From Brevinematales bacterium (GTDB taxonomy: Bacteria > Spirochaetota > Brevinematia > DTOW01): a stretch of 64,000 nt of DNA. Made by a program: the position numbers and the translations under genes. The stretch is taken from contig JAOAHF010000003.1 in the NCBI GenBank assembly GCA_026415355.1, positions 62,001 through 126,000 of the forward strand, given 5' to 3'. Below are positions 54,773 to 63,457 of this stretch, piece by piece (positions within the stretch are counted from its first letter, which is position 1; every line of letters begins with the position of its first letter). Under the pieces are notes generated by a model. That model did no database searches. It was not told the origin of the DNA and saw only the letters and a program-made list of their open reading frames with translations.

Positions 54773-54948
54773 ATCCTTATTGTTTAGCAAAAACAAAAAC
54801 TATTACAACTTAGCTAAGTATACCTCAATACCCTTATAAAAACTATTCAGCACAACTAACATACATATTTAAAATCTCCCCTTAAGATAAGTAAAAATCG
54901 AGATAAACCTGTGGAAATAAGTTCATAACTTAGGTAGCTTGTATTAAG

Positions 54949-56982
54949 TTATAATCCCAGGACCACTCCTACATTATAAACCAACACACTTAGACCCCAA
55001 GCAAGTGTTATTGTGTACAAAAAGCTGAAAACAGCCCACTTTTTACCAATTTCATTTGCTATAACAACAACTGTTGCTATACAGAGCATAGCAACTTGCA
55101 TAAATACCAAAAATGATATAGCAGAAAGTGGAGTAAATACACTAGGCAAAACTTCTGTTATACCTTCCTCGGATACCCCATACACAGAACCCAGAGTACC
55201 AATTACAACTTCTCTTGCTAGTATTGCAGTTAAAATTGAAACGGCTACTTGCCAGTGATCACCAAAACCTGTAAGAGAAAAAACAGGTTGTATAGTTTTC
55301 CCTATTATCCCAAGAAAACTATCTCCAGAAGCATATTCAACACCAAGTGGCAAAGAACCTAAGAGCCAAACTAGAATTACGACGGATGCTATTACAGTTC
55401 CAGCTTTTTTGACAAACATGAAACTTCTGTACCACATTTCAGATAAAAGAACTCTTAAAGAAGGAAATCTGAAGTCAGGTAATTCCATAACAAATAAAGA
55501 GTATTCTCCTTTTGCTATATTTCTCCTAAAAATTATACCAAATACACCAGCAAGTACTATTCCTAGAAGATACATCATAAATAAAATAATCCCCTGATAT
55601 TCCTTGAATAGAGCAGCAGTAACTACTACAAAAACCGTAAGTCTAGCAGAACAAGATATTAAAGGTAAAACCAAAACCGTAACTAACCTATCTTTAAAAG
55701 ATGACAAAACTCTGGTAGCCATTATACCGGGTATATTACACCCAAATCCTATAAGCATAGGTAAAAAGGATTTACCGTGTAATCCGAAAGTTGTCATTAT
55801 TCTATCCATCATTACAGCACTTCGAGCCAAAAAACCGCTATTCTCCAGTATTCCTATAAAGAGAAACAGCACTACGATATAAGGAAGAAAAACTAGTACA
55901 CTGCCAACTCCCGATATAAGACCGTCTGTAAGGAACGATATAAACATAGAACTCCATCCAAAGTCTTTGCCTAATGATAACACAGTTTCAGATAGGTAAG
56001 AAAATCCTTCTTCTATAAGTCTAGCAATAGGATCTCCTATATAATATACTAACTGAAATATTCCAAACATAATTCCAAGAAATATAATCAACCCCCACAA
56101 TTTACTTGTCAAGATTTCATCTACCTTCCTTTGAATACTTTCACTTCTCTTAGGGCTTACCTGAATAACATCTTTTAAAACTTTGTCTATGAAGTTATAC
56201 TTTGAGCGCACTATAGCAGTATCAATATCATCAACTGATAACATTCTAAGTTCTCTATCGACATCACTTATTATATCTCTCATCTGCCTAGATAGATTAT
56301 TTTGCTCAACTTTTAACCTCATTACAAGGTTGTTTTCCTCAAGTATCTTAATCGCAACACCTCTAGGATTTCTCGAAGCCACCACTTTTGTATCCTCTAA
56401 TACCTTAAGTATCCTAGATATTCCTTTCTCGATAGGGGAAGGATATGGTACTTTAAAGTCAACAAGACTCTTGTTTTCTAAATTATTTATTGCATTTATA
56501 ACTTCATTTCTTAACTCTCTAACACCCCTAGGAGTTCTACCTACAGTAGGTATAAACTTGACACCAAAAATACTACTTAGTTTATCTACATCTATCTTAA
56601 TACCGTTTTTTTTAGCAACATCATACATATTCAATGCTACAATTATTCTAAATCCCATCTCCAAAAGCTCAGTGAGTAAGAAAAGACTATTATACAAATT
56701 TACAGAACTAACAACTACAACTAGTAAATCAGGTTTCTCTAAAAGTACAAAATCTCTGGCAACAATTTCATCCAAGGAAGAAGCAGAAAGTGAATATGTA
56801 CCTGGTACATCAACAAAAATTATTTCTTTTCCATCAATATTTATCCTCTTTTCAACCCTTTCAACAGTTGTTCCAGACCAATTACCAACCTTTTCTCTAG
56901 CTCCAGAAAGACTATTGAATAGCGATGTTTTGCCTACATTAGGAGCACCAACAACACCAACTTTGTATACTTTTTTGTACAT
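54949..56982 (-). CDS. feoB: Ferrous iron transporter FeoB
   Basis: GTPase-coupled inner-membrane iron transporter, 677 residues. The N-terminal G domain has G1 GAPNVGKTSLFN at about 11-22, G2 GNWSGTTVERVEKR, G3 DVPGTYSLS and the NMYD (NxxD) G4 motif. A linker (about 170-290) precedes the C-terminal membrane domain, whose signatures include GCNIPGIMATR and the SGFLARSAVMMDRI segment. The gene stands alone; FeoA is at 18399. It lies downstream of the AsmA-like gene on the same strand, 134 bp away, so it may have its own promoter. Confidence 0.95.
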   Translation of the reverse strand: MYKKVYKVGVVGAPNVGKTSLFNSLSGAREKVGNWSGTTVERVEKRINIDGKEIIFVDVPGTYSLSASSLDEIVARDFVLLEKPDLLVVVVSSVNLYNSLFLLTELLEMGFRIIVALNMYDVAKKNGIKIDVDKLSSIFGVKFIPTVGRTPRGVRELRNEVINAINNLENKSLVDFKVPYPSPIEKGISRILKVLEDTKVVASRNPRGVAIKILEENNLVMRLKVEQNNLSRQMRDIISDVDRELRMLSVDDIDTAIVRSKYNFIDKVLKDVIQVSPKRSESIQRKVDEILTSKLWGLIIFLGIMFGIFQLVYYIGDPIARLIEEGFSYLSETVLSLGKDFGWSSMFISFLTDGLISGVGSVLVFLPYIVVLFLFIGILENSGFLARSAVMMDRIMTTFGLHGKSFLPMLIGFGCNIPGIMATRVLSSFKDRLVTVLVLPLISCSARLTVFVVVTAALFKEYQGIILFMMYLLGIVLAGVFGIIFRRNIAKGEYSLFVMELPDFRFPSLRVLLSEMWYRSFMFVKKAGTVIASVVILVWLLGSLPLGVEYASGDSFLGIIGKTIQPVFSLTGFGDHWQVAVSILTAILAREVVIGTLGSVYGVSEEGITEVLPSVFTPLSAISFLVFMQVAMLCIATVVVIANEIGKKWAVFSFLYTITLAWGLSVLVYNVGVVLGL

Positions 56983-57115
56983 CTAGCCTCCTAAAAACAG
57001 TAGTAATTTTAGCCAAACACTTTCATCTGTTTCAACATTCTAATAAAAATATTATAATCTAAAATTGTTTGAATTATCTAACTAGAATTAATCAGAAAAC
57101 CCAAAATCTACAAGG

Positions 57116-59140
57116 TCATAGATTTATCTCAAATGATTTAAAGGATAGGCTATTTCCTTCTATTGTATATCTTATGCCGTTTATCTCGTTTCTGAGGAAT
57201 AGTATTTTTGGTATATCTTCAATTACACTCCTATCTACTTTAAGGTAATCAAACTTGAGATTAATCTTTTCTTTAGGAATCATGTAAGTGGCAGAAAAGC
57301 TTGATGATATATCTCCTTCTACTACTCCTCTTGCTATTGTCGTTTGGTTCGTTATCTCGAGGTGCATACTAATCCTGTCGATAAATAAGTGTTTAAGGTT
57401 AAGATTTAATAATCTTGCTATTTCGTTTTGTATTTTGAGATCTACCATCTCAATATTTGTAACTTCTACTTGTGCTTTTACTGATAAGTCTCTATCAAAG
57501 GAGATAGAAAATTTGTCGATAACTCCCCTACCGTAAACTCTTCCACCCAAAGGTGTTCCTATTAGTGTATAAAGACTTGCTAATTCGAAAGGTATTGTAT
57601 GGAAACTGATAGTTAGCAAAAAGTTCGTTGATATAGTAACACTTCCTCTGCCAGATGTATTTAGATTCAAGATTCTAATTCTGTTCACCGAGAAATCGCT
57701 CTTAAGAATACCTTTATCAAATGTTGCTTTACCCGATATAGACAAATTGTTTATCTTAAAGGGTGTAGTGTCTGATATTAGTTCCTCTATTTCAATAAGC
57801 AAAGTAGTATTTGAAAGTAGAAAAGGTATATTTGTCGGCAAGCTAGTTAAACTTACTTTTTCACTGTTATTCTTTCCAACATCCTGGAAGTCTTCAAGGT
57901 AGAGTCTTTTTGACGTTACTGTTACACTATTTAAATTTAGTTTTCTATCCAGATTTCCTAGCATCTCGACATCTGTTTTTTGAGTTTTTAGATTTACTCT
58001 GATTGTTAACTCATTATCTTCTATTTCGATGTCAAGATTAATCCTTTTTAAAATGGAGTAATTTACTTTTGTAGCTATTTCACCTCTAAACCTACCTCCG
58101 ATATTTAAGTTATCTTCAGTAGCATGAAATTTCAAGTTGCCCTTAATGTCAATATTATCGATTGTTGTCTTCAAACTATCTAATATATCCTTATGTAGAT
58201 TGTTTGTCGATAGGTTCTTTACATCAACATTGCCAAAAATTCCATTTTCTGTTATGGTTATGATACCATCTACTTGTCCCGTACTGAATGTGATCTTAGT
58301 ACTTTTGTCAATCATGAGATGTAACTTTGTATTCGTAAATGACATATCCAAACCTGACAGTAAAAGTTTTACATTCTCTGCTACTCCTTCAAATCTGAGT
58401 TTTTGTAGATCACCTAACAATGAAAGGTTAGTAATCGATAGAAAATTTGAGTAAGAAAGAGATGAAATTACACCTTCAATAGACGAATTTGTAATTTTGC
58501 CAACAAATCTTTTCAGTTTTATATCTCCTAATACGTTACCTCCTTCGAAGTTGTCAACGACAAAGTTAGTGCCATCGAATGAAAACTTCGTTTTGGTAGT
58601 TGATAAGAAACCTTCAACTCTCAAGTTGTCCAAGTATACTCTACTCCAAGAGAATGAGAGTTTGATCTTTTCGTACGAAGCTACCATGTCTTGGAGATTG
58701 AGTAACTCCACGCTAAATCCTTGTTGGGAACCACTGTTACTTATAGATGATTTAAATGTGTCTGAAGTTATATAGTCTAGTAAGTTTTTTACATTCACAC
58801 TGGATCTTATTACTGTTATTTCTCTGATTTGTTGGGTTTCCAGGACATCAAGTATGTTGAAATGTATCAATACTTTGTCAGATCTACCTATCAGTTTTTT
58901 GGTGGTTGTGTGTTTTGAGTATATCTCTACTTCATTTAACTCGACTCCACTTATTATTGATAGAAAATTCTTCTGTTTTAGTTTGAATTTGACTTGTAGC
59001 TTATAGGTATCTTCTAGGACAGTGAGTAAATTTGAGATCAGAGCGTTTGGATCAAACACTAAGGTGAAATAAAGGAGTACTCCTAGCACGCCGAAAATGA
59101 CGGCAAAAATCAGAGTGATAATTACTGCTCTCAGCTTCAT
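57116..59140 (-). CDS. AsmA/TamB-like envelope protein
   Basis: A 674-residue protein with one N-terminal membrane helix (about 5-28) and a long repeat-rich beta-strand periplasmic part. This is the layout of AsmA-like proteins, which form grooves that carry phospholipids between membranes. Repeated Asn/Ser-rich strands (SSIEGVISSLSYSNFLSI, KLHLMIDKSTKITFSTGQ, RGEIATKVNYSILKR) run through it; they are too divergent for me to identify sub-families. The C-terminal MIPKEKINLKFDYLKVDRSVI resembles the AsmA C-terminal region. It follows comEC by 111 bp on the same strand. Confidence 0.65.
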   Translation of the reverse strand: MKLRAVIITLIFAVIFGVLGVLLYFTLVFDPNALISNLLTVLEDTYKLQVKFKLKQKNFLSIISGVELNEVEIYSKHTTTKKLIGRSDKVLIHFNILDVLETQQIREITVIRSSVNVKNLLDYITSDTFKSSISNSGSQQGFSVELLNLQDMVASYEKIKLSFSWSRVYLDNLRVEGFLSTTKTKFSFDGTNFVVDNFEGGNVLGDIKLKRFVGKITNSSIEGVISSLSYSNFLSITNLSLLGDLQKLRFEGVAENVKLLLSGLDMSFTNTKLHLMIDKSTKITFSTGQVDGIITITENGIFGNVDVKNLSTNNLHKDILDSLKTTIDNIDIKGNLKFHATEDNLNIGGRFRGEIATKVNYSILKRINLDIEIEDNELTIRVNLKTQKTDVEMLGNLDRKLNLNSVTVTSKRLYLEDFQDVGKNNSEKVSLTSLPTNIPFLLSNTTLLIEIEELISDTTPFKINNLSISGKATFDKGILKSDFSVNRIRILNLNTSGRGSVTISTNFLLTISFHTIPFELASLYTLIGTPLGGRVYGRGVIDKFSISFDRDLSVKAQVEVTNIEMVDLKIQNEIARLLNLNLKHLFIDRISMHLEITNQTTIARGVVEGDISSSFSATYMIPKEKINLKFDYLKVDRSVIEDIPKILFLRNEINGIRYTIEGNSLSFKSFEINL

Positions 59141-59251
59141 ACTCTTAATAAGTTTAATCGTTAATAGTTTCTTTCTACAAAGTAATGTTCCTTGATCTAT
59201 GAGGTAACATTTGGTTAATGTCTCAAGTGCTAGGAAAAAACTTTGAAAATG

Positions 59252-60787
59252 CTATGTAGTTTGTTTGGTTACTTTCATCTTGAACATTGCGTGTACCACA
59301 TTTTTGTTGGGGATATAAGCATAGATAGCAATTAGGATGAAATAGTACAGTACTACGAAGACTAGTGTCTCTGTAAAATTTGAGAATACTATTCCAACTT
59401 GTAGATTTATAGTTGAGAAGTACTCTGTGATGATAATAAAGATCAGGTTTATAAAGTTTACGCCCCTAAACATGTATTCGGCAATAGTACCTGAGACAGA
59501 TGAAAAGATGTATGAAATTATACCACTAGTTATATTTAGCGAAGAAAGAGGTACCAACACAATGGAAGAAAGTATGCCTACTAGAGAGGAACTTCCAAAC
59601 CATATTAGTATGACTGGCAATGTAAACATGACAGCTGTAAAAGATACGGATAGAAGTGATATAATTCCCTTCAAAGTTCTGTTGGGTTCGAAGCCGTACC
59701 TGTTAATTACTGATACTACTATTTCATCAATGTACCTTGAGAAAAGTATTGTGCTTATGATTGCAAAAAAAGATAGGATGAATCCCACATCTACGGAAAG
59801 GAAAGGATTGAGTGCTAGCATTATGATACCAACTACCAGAGTGGTACTTAGGTAATTAGGCCTTAAATTAAATGACCTAATTAGAAGCATTATTGAGGCT
59901 AGTAGTGATGATCTAACAACTGGAGGTTTTAGACCTACTATTAGGCTATAACCTACTAGGAACACTGAGATCACTACAAATTGTATTAGCTTAGGAATCC
60001 TTAGCACGTTGAGAAGTATGACAAATGCTATTACGATAACACCCACATGAAATCCTGAAACAGAAAATATATGCGAGATTCCTGAATCTTTTATCTTTTC
60101 CATAAACTCTCTTGAAATTTCAGATGTCTCCCCCATTATTAAGGAGGCTGATAAAAACGATGTGTGAGGTATGTAACTGTAGAATTTGTTATATATGTCC
60201 TGTCTTACTATGTTAACTAACCTTAGAAATAGAGAGCTTGATTCTACTACTTCTCCTACAATGTCATCTTTCGAGTATATTATGTATGGTGTGTTCTCTT
60301 TGAAGAGATAGAGGAAATACCCATACATGTTCTTGTTGGTCAAGTAGGTATATATGTGTCTTGAGTTTCCTGATATTACAACTTGGGCTCCTATAGATGA
60401 AAATTCATAATCGTAGTTTCTCAAATAAACTATTACGTTGTAATTTGAGACGCTTACGAAAACCTTGTTGAGAAAGCTTATACTCACTGTACCACTTACG
60501 AAGCTTTGATTGGGGGTCTTGAGCATTGAGTCGAGCCTTTTTTTGGAATTTATCGCTGAGTAGCAAAATGAGACAAACACGGTTGTGAATATTACACTTA
60601 GTAGGAGTAATTTCCTAGATTTTAGTACTACTGATGTAGTCGTAGTAACTAAAAATAGAGACAGCGCCATGGGAAAGTTTTTTACAACTTCCATGGACGG
60701 CATTTCTGGGAAATGATATGTAGTGAAGTACACACCTAGACCTGAGCCGATTAGGAGTGATACAAATACACTTAGTAGATATATCAT
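59252..60787 (-). CDS. comEC: ComEC/Rec2 DNA-uptake channel
   Basis: Inner-membrane channel for single-stranded DNA uptake in natural transformation. The 511 residues have about ten hydrophobic segments. The competence domain shows GETSEISREFMEKIKDSGISHIFSVSGFHVGVI and the KPPVVRSSLLASIMLLIRSFNLRPN segment. It ends near residue 511 without the C-terminal metallo-beta-lactamase domain of the full-length forms. The start overlaps the end of ylxP by 4 bp (ATGA). A pilin-like gene at 20514 could belong to the same uptake route. Competence is inferred, not shown. Confidence 0.85.
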   Translation of the reverse strand: MIYLLSVFVSLLIGSGLGVYFTTYHFPEMPSMEVVKNFPMALSLFLVTTTTSVVLKSRKLLLLSVIFTTVFVSFCYSAINSKKRLDSMLKTPNQSFVSGTVSISFLNKVFVSVSNYNVIVYLRNYDYEFSSIGAQVVISGNSRHIYTYLTNKNMYGYFLYLFKENTPYIIYSKDDIVGEVVESSSLFLRLVNIVRQDIYNKFYSYIPHTSFLSASLIMGETSEISREFMEKIKDSGISHIFSVSGFHVGVIVIAFVILLNVLRIPKLIQFVVISVFLVGYSLIVGLKPPVVRSSLLASIMLLIRSFNLRPNYLSTTLVVGIIMLALNPFLSVDVGFILSFFAIISTILFSRYIDEIVVSVINRYGFEPNRTLKGIISLLSVSFTAVMFTLPVILIWFGSSSLVGILSSIVLVPLSSLNITSGIISYIFSSVSGTIAEYMFRGVNFINLIFIIITEYFSTINLQVGIVFSNFTETLVFVVLYYFILIAIYAYIPNKNVVHAMFKMKVTKQTT

Positions 60788-61062
60788 ATTATTTCGATAT
60801 CGTAATTATTTACTAACCCTGGGAACTCCATATCCAGGTAGTTAAGTATTGAATGTAGAGTAGAGTTGATATGGTTTCCATCGTTTGATATTACCGCTAT
60901 GCCTATAAGAGCTCTTGAGTGACTATCGTTGTGGTCAATTTCAGCTATTGACACATTAAACTTGTTTCTCGTCTTGTCTTTTATGCTATTTATTATCCTT
61001 CTCTTCTCCTTTAACGTTCTAGCAGGTATGATGAGGTGTAGCTGTATGATTCCTACAAGCAT
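60784..61062 (-). CDS. ylxP: YlxP/DUF503 family protein
   Basis: Small DUF503 protein (92 residues) with the usual start MLVGIIQLHLIIPARTLKEKRRI, the DKTRNKFNVSIAEIDHND core and ALIGIAVISNDGNHINS. B. subtilis YlxP lies in the nusA-infB operon, and the family has been linked to ribosome maturation (RbfA-like), though the exact role is not settled. A longer frame from 61176 starts with TTG and adds residues foreign to the family. No ribosome binding site is evident. Its stop overlaps the comEC start. Confidence 0.85.
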   Translation of the reverse strand: MLVGIIQLHLIIPARTLKEKRRIINSIKDKTRNKFNVSIAEIDHNDSHSRALIGIAVISNDGNHINSTLHSILNYLDMEFPGLVNNYDIEII

Positions 61063-61192
61063 AGCCAAATTCTTTTGAAAGTGTACAAATTTTTTCAAAT
61101 TTCTGTGAGGTTTTGAGAGGTTGATCATAAGCCAAGTTTGCCACATGATAGCCTTCTTGAAAACTCTCAATGTCAAATTTAATATTATGGTT

Positions 61193-62590
61193 ATGAGAGT
61201 GTTTATTGTTATACTGGTTTCTACTTTTTCTTTTATATTGGTTGGATGTGATTTTTACACAATGTACTTCATAAAGAAGTCTCTTGAAGAGGATTTCGGG
61301 TATGTCGATATGTTTTCTAGAAAGTACCAACTCAAAGGGGATAGTATCTCAGATGTCCCAATTTCTGATGAAGAGAAGATATTACCGGAATTCGTTGAAG
61401 ACAAGATACGTCTCCTTGAGGATGAGAGAAACATGTTTCCTGGAAGTAAGGAAAAACCTGTATCCGTTACGTCTATATTTTCTACTAAGGGACAAAAGTT
61501 TACGATCCAATTACCGAGTGAGGATGGAATATGGCTTGTGAAAAAGTACCCTCTTAAAGTTGCGTTTCTCGATGGAACTTCTAGGGTAAGAGATAATGTA
61601 TTCATATTTACTACCAGAGATTACGGTAAAGATAACATCATATTTCAGCTTTTTTCTAGTAATGGTACAGTCATAAAAACTCTCGAATATGAAGTAACTT
61701 CAGTTGAAGCTTTTAGTGATAAGGCTACTAACTCTCAAGGAGTCATCTCAATTACTAACGGTGGTATAATGTTTGGTACTTCTCGAAAGGCCAACTTATC
61801 TGGAGACAGTAATGCTGGCAAATCAAACAATTACAGTTTCTCGAGTACGAATGATTTTGGTAATATACTGCTTGCCAATTCTGCCTCATACGATATTACA
61901 GATAACGAGAGAGAGAGTACCGAGCAAAGCACCGAATTAGGTCCCCCATCGAATGTTGGTAAGCTTGACCTTAAGTTTCTTGTTGGTGATGAGGAGAAGT
62001 TCTTTGAAAACATAGACAACATAGCAAGCAAGTATGGGTATTATAGAGCTATTAAGGAAATAGAGAACTTGGAGTCTAACGTATCTAGAGACGACTTACC
62101 TAAGCTCAAGCTAAAAAAAATGGAATTCTTAGGCAGGCTTAATAAGTTTTCTGATGCTATAAAGGAAGGTGAGGAATTTGCTGACAAGGATAGTATCATA
62201 AAACTTTACACGGGTATATTTTTTGGGAAGTCTAAAAACTACTCAATGGCTGATAAGAACATAAGAGAATCTCTTGCAAGGATAACAAATCCAAGAGAGC
62301 TATCATTCGCACTAAGAGAAATACTAGCTTACTATTCATCTGTTCCTGAGCCTCCTACGAGGGAAATGATTAATATTATCCTGCAGAGGAATGAGATAAT
62401 TCTGAAAGACTTTAAGAGAGAGTACTACGAAAATCTCGTGGCATTAGGAGAACTATTCGAGAGAATAGGTGAAGTTTACAAGGCAATGTCAATATACGAG
62501 AATGTTTGCAATTCTGATGTGGGTGAAGATATAAAAAACTTTGCTTCATCAAAGAAAGACAGGTTAAATAAGTTAATAAACTTTAGGTAG
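61193..62590 (+). CDS. Lipoprotein with C-terminal TPR-like helices
   Basis: A 465-residue lipoprotein. The signal runs from the ATG at 61193 (MRVFIVILVSTFSFILVGC) with the lipobox ILVGC, so Cys19 would be lipidated; earlier ATGs at 61121 and 61187 are less likely. The N-terminal half is beta-rich, followed by a Ser/Asn-rich linker (about 180-240). The C-terminal half has helix pairs (FENIDNIASKYGYYRAIKEIENLES, FADKDSIIKLYTGIFFGKSKNYSMADK) of the TPR kind. It is divergent from ylxP (130-bp gap). No family name can be given. Confidence 0.65.
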   Translation: MRVFIVILVSTFSFILVGCDFYTMYFIKKSLEEDFGYVDMFSRKYQLKGDSISDVPISDEEKILPEFVEDKIRLLEDERNMFPGSKEKPVSVTSIFSTKGQKFTIQLPSEDGIWLVKKYPLKVAFLDGTSRVRDNVFIFTTRDYGKDNIIFQLFSSNGTVIKTLEYEVTSVEAFSDKATNSQGVISITNGGIMFGTSRKANLSGDSNAGKSNNYSFSSTNDFGNILLANSASYDITDNERESTEQSTELGPPSNVGKLDLKFLVGDEEKFFENIDNIASKYGYYRAIKEIENLESNVSRDDLPKLKLKKMEFLGRLNKFSDAIKEGEEFADKDSIIKLYTGIFFGKSKNYSMADKNIRESLARITNPRELSFALREILAYYSSVPEPPTREMINIILQRNEIILKDFKREYYENLVALGELFERIGEVYKAMSIYENVCNSDVGEDIKNFASSKKDRLNKLINFR

Positions 62591-62790
62591 CTTTTGACTA
62601 GTGAGGTCATTGTTGTGACGTGTTTCATGATATTGATAAACATTGAATTTTTAGCGAGGGAATCTTATTCATCATTTCAGCCGTAATTCGGTAATTTGTT
62701 TTGTGGTATGTAATGTACTGATAGTGTTATTACTTCAATATTATTATTTATTATTTTTATTATTATCATTGTTTTAGAGGTGCAAATTTA

Positions 62791-63267
62791 TACCAAAATC
62801 CGTTGGTAAAAATGTAACACTTACTAGGTTTTATGCCTTGAGGCGATAACGCACAATTTTGTGCATTTAATGTGCATTTAATGTGCATAGCTCTGTGCAT
62901 TGTGCATTTTGACGCACAATTTTAGAAAAATTATGTTAACTTTGTGCGTTTAGAAAAATTTTTGATACCAAAATGTTTTGAAGAAATTGCTCAAAAAGCT
63001 TTTCCTATAGGCTATAACAACAATGCACATTTTGTGCATTTGATTGTGCATGCATACCCCAAAACATTTTGGTTTTTGACGCGAGAAAATCTTTTTTAAA
63101 GCCTTATAGCAACTATGCACAAAGAGAAATTTTTTTTAAAGATAAATTTACCAAAATTTATTGGTATTTTCTTATTCTAGATAGCTTTTTAAGAGACTAG
63201 ACCAAACACGCACATTTTGTGCGTTGTCTAAATAGTGCTAAAATAAAGCCAAGTTGAATACCAAAAT
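62791..63267. repeat. TACCAAAAT / TACCAA-N6-TTGGTA repeats
   Basis: TACCAAAAT occurs at 62791-62799, 62966-62974, 63149-63157 and 63259-63267. At two of these it is half of an 18-bp palindrome, TACCAA-N6-TTGGTA (62791-62808 and 63149-63166). A related palindrome, CCAAAA-CA-TTTTGG, is at 63059-63072. Confidence 0.75.
62851..63224. repeat. Cluster of TGTGCA(T/G) half-sites and palindromes
   Basis: About 13 copies of the TGTGC(A/G) element or its complement lie in 374 bp. Perfect palindromes: GCACAA-TT-TTGTGC (62851-62864), AATGCACA-TTT-TGTGCATT (63022-63040) and ACGCACA-TTT-TGTGCGT (63208-63224). Four direct copies of TGTGCAT are at 62871, 62882, 62894 and 62901. ACGCACAA and TTGTGCGT pair at 62912-62919 and 62942-62949. 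Single copies are at 63045 and 63115. Confidence 0.8.
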
Positions 63268-63457
63268 ATTTCTTAATTATATAAGACTAATTTAGTTAGA
63301 ATTATCAAATAGATAAAATGTTGTGTGTGAAAGATAGTATGGCTTACATAAACTTAAAGTGTGAAAGAAAAGTTTTATACTAGATTGTCAAATATGAAGT
63401 ATTTTTGAAATGATGTTAGAGTTATATTAATAATTCTAGTCAAATCGGAGGTAGAAG

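Larger units (their letters stand above)
62591..63457. other. 867-bp non-coding region with two short repeat families
   Basis: No credible gene on either strand. A low-complexity AT stretch (about 62735-62765) is followed by two families of short repeats between 62791 and 63267, described separately. After 63270 the region is AT-rich and ends in the ribosome binding site of the phosphohexomutase gene. Confidence 0.7.

Noticed and set aside
56183-56986. Long open frame (267 codons) on the plus strand opposite feoB
   Set aside because: It lies wholly within the strongly supported feoB gene, has a serine/threonine-rich composition typical of an antisense shadow, and has no ribosome binding site.
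59427-59855. Open frame of 142 codons opposite comEC
   Set aside because: Antisense to a clear ComEC gene; no family pattern and no ribosome binding site.
62618-62630. Third parS-like site near 62620 (TGTTTCATG)
   Set aside because: Only one half matches the parS core; the other half is absent.
62851-63224. Possible CRISPR array
   Set aside because: The repeats are only 7-8 bp, palindromic, and unevenly spaced from 0 to over 100 bp; there are no spacers of constant length and no cas genes.
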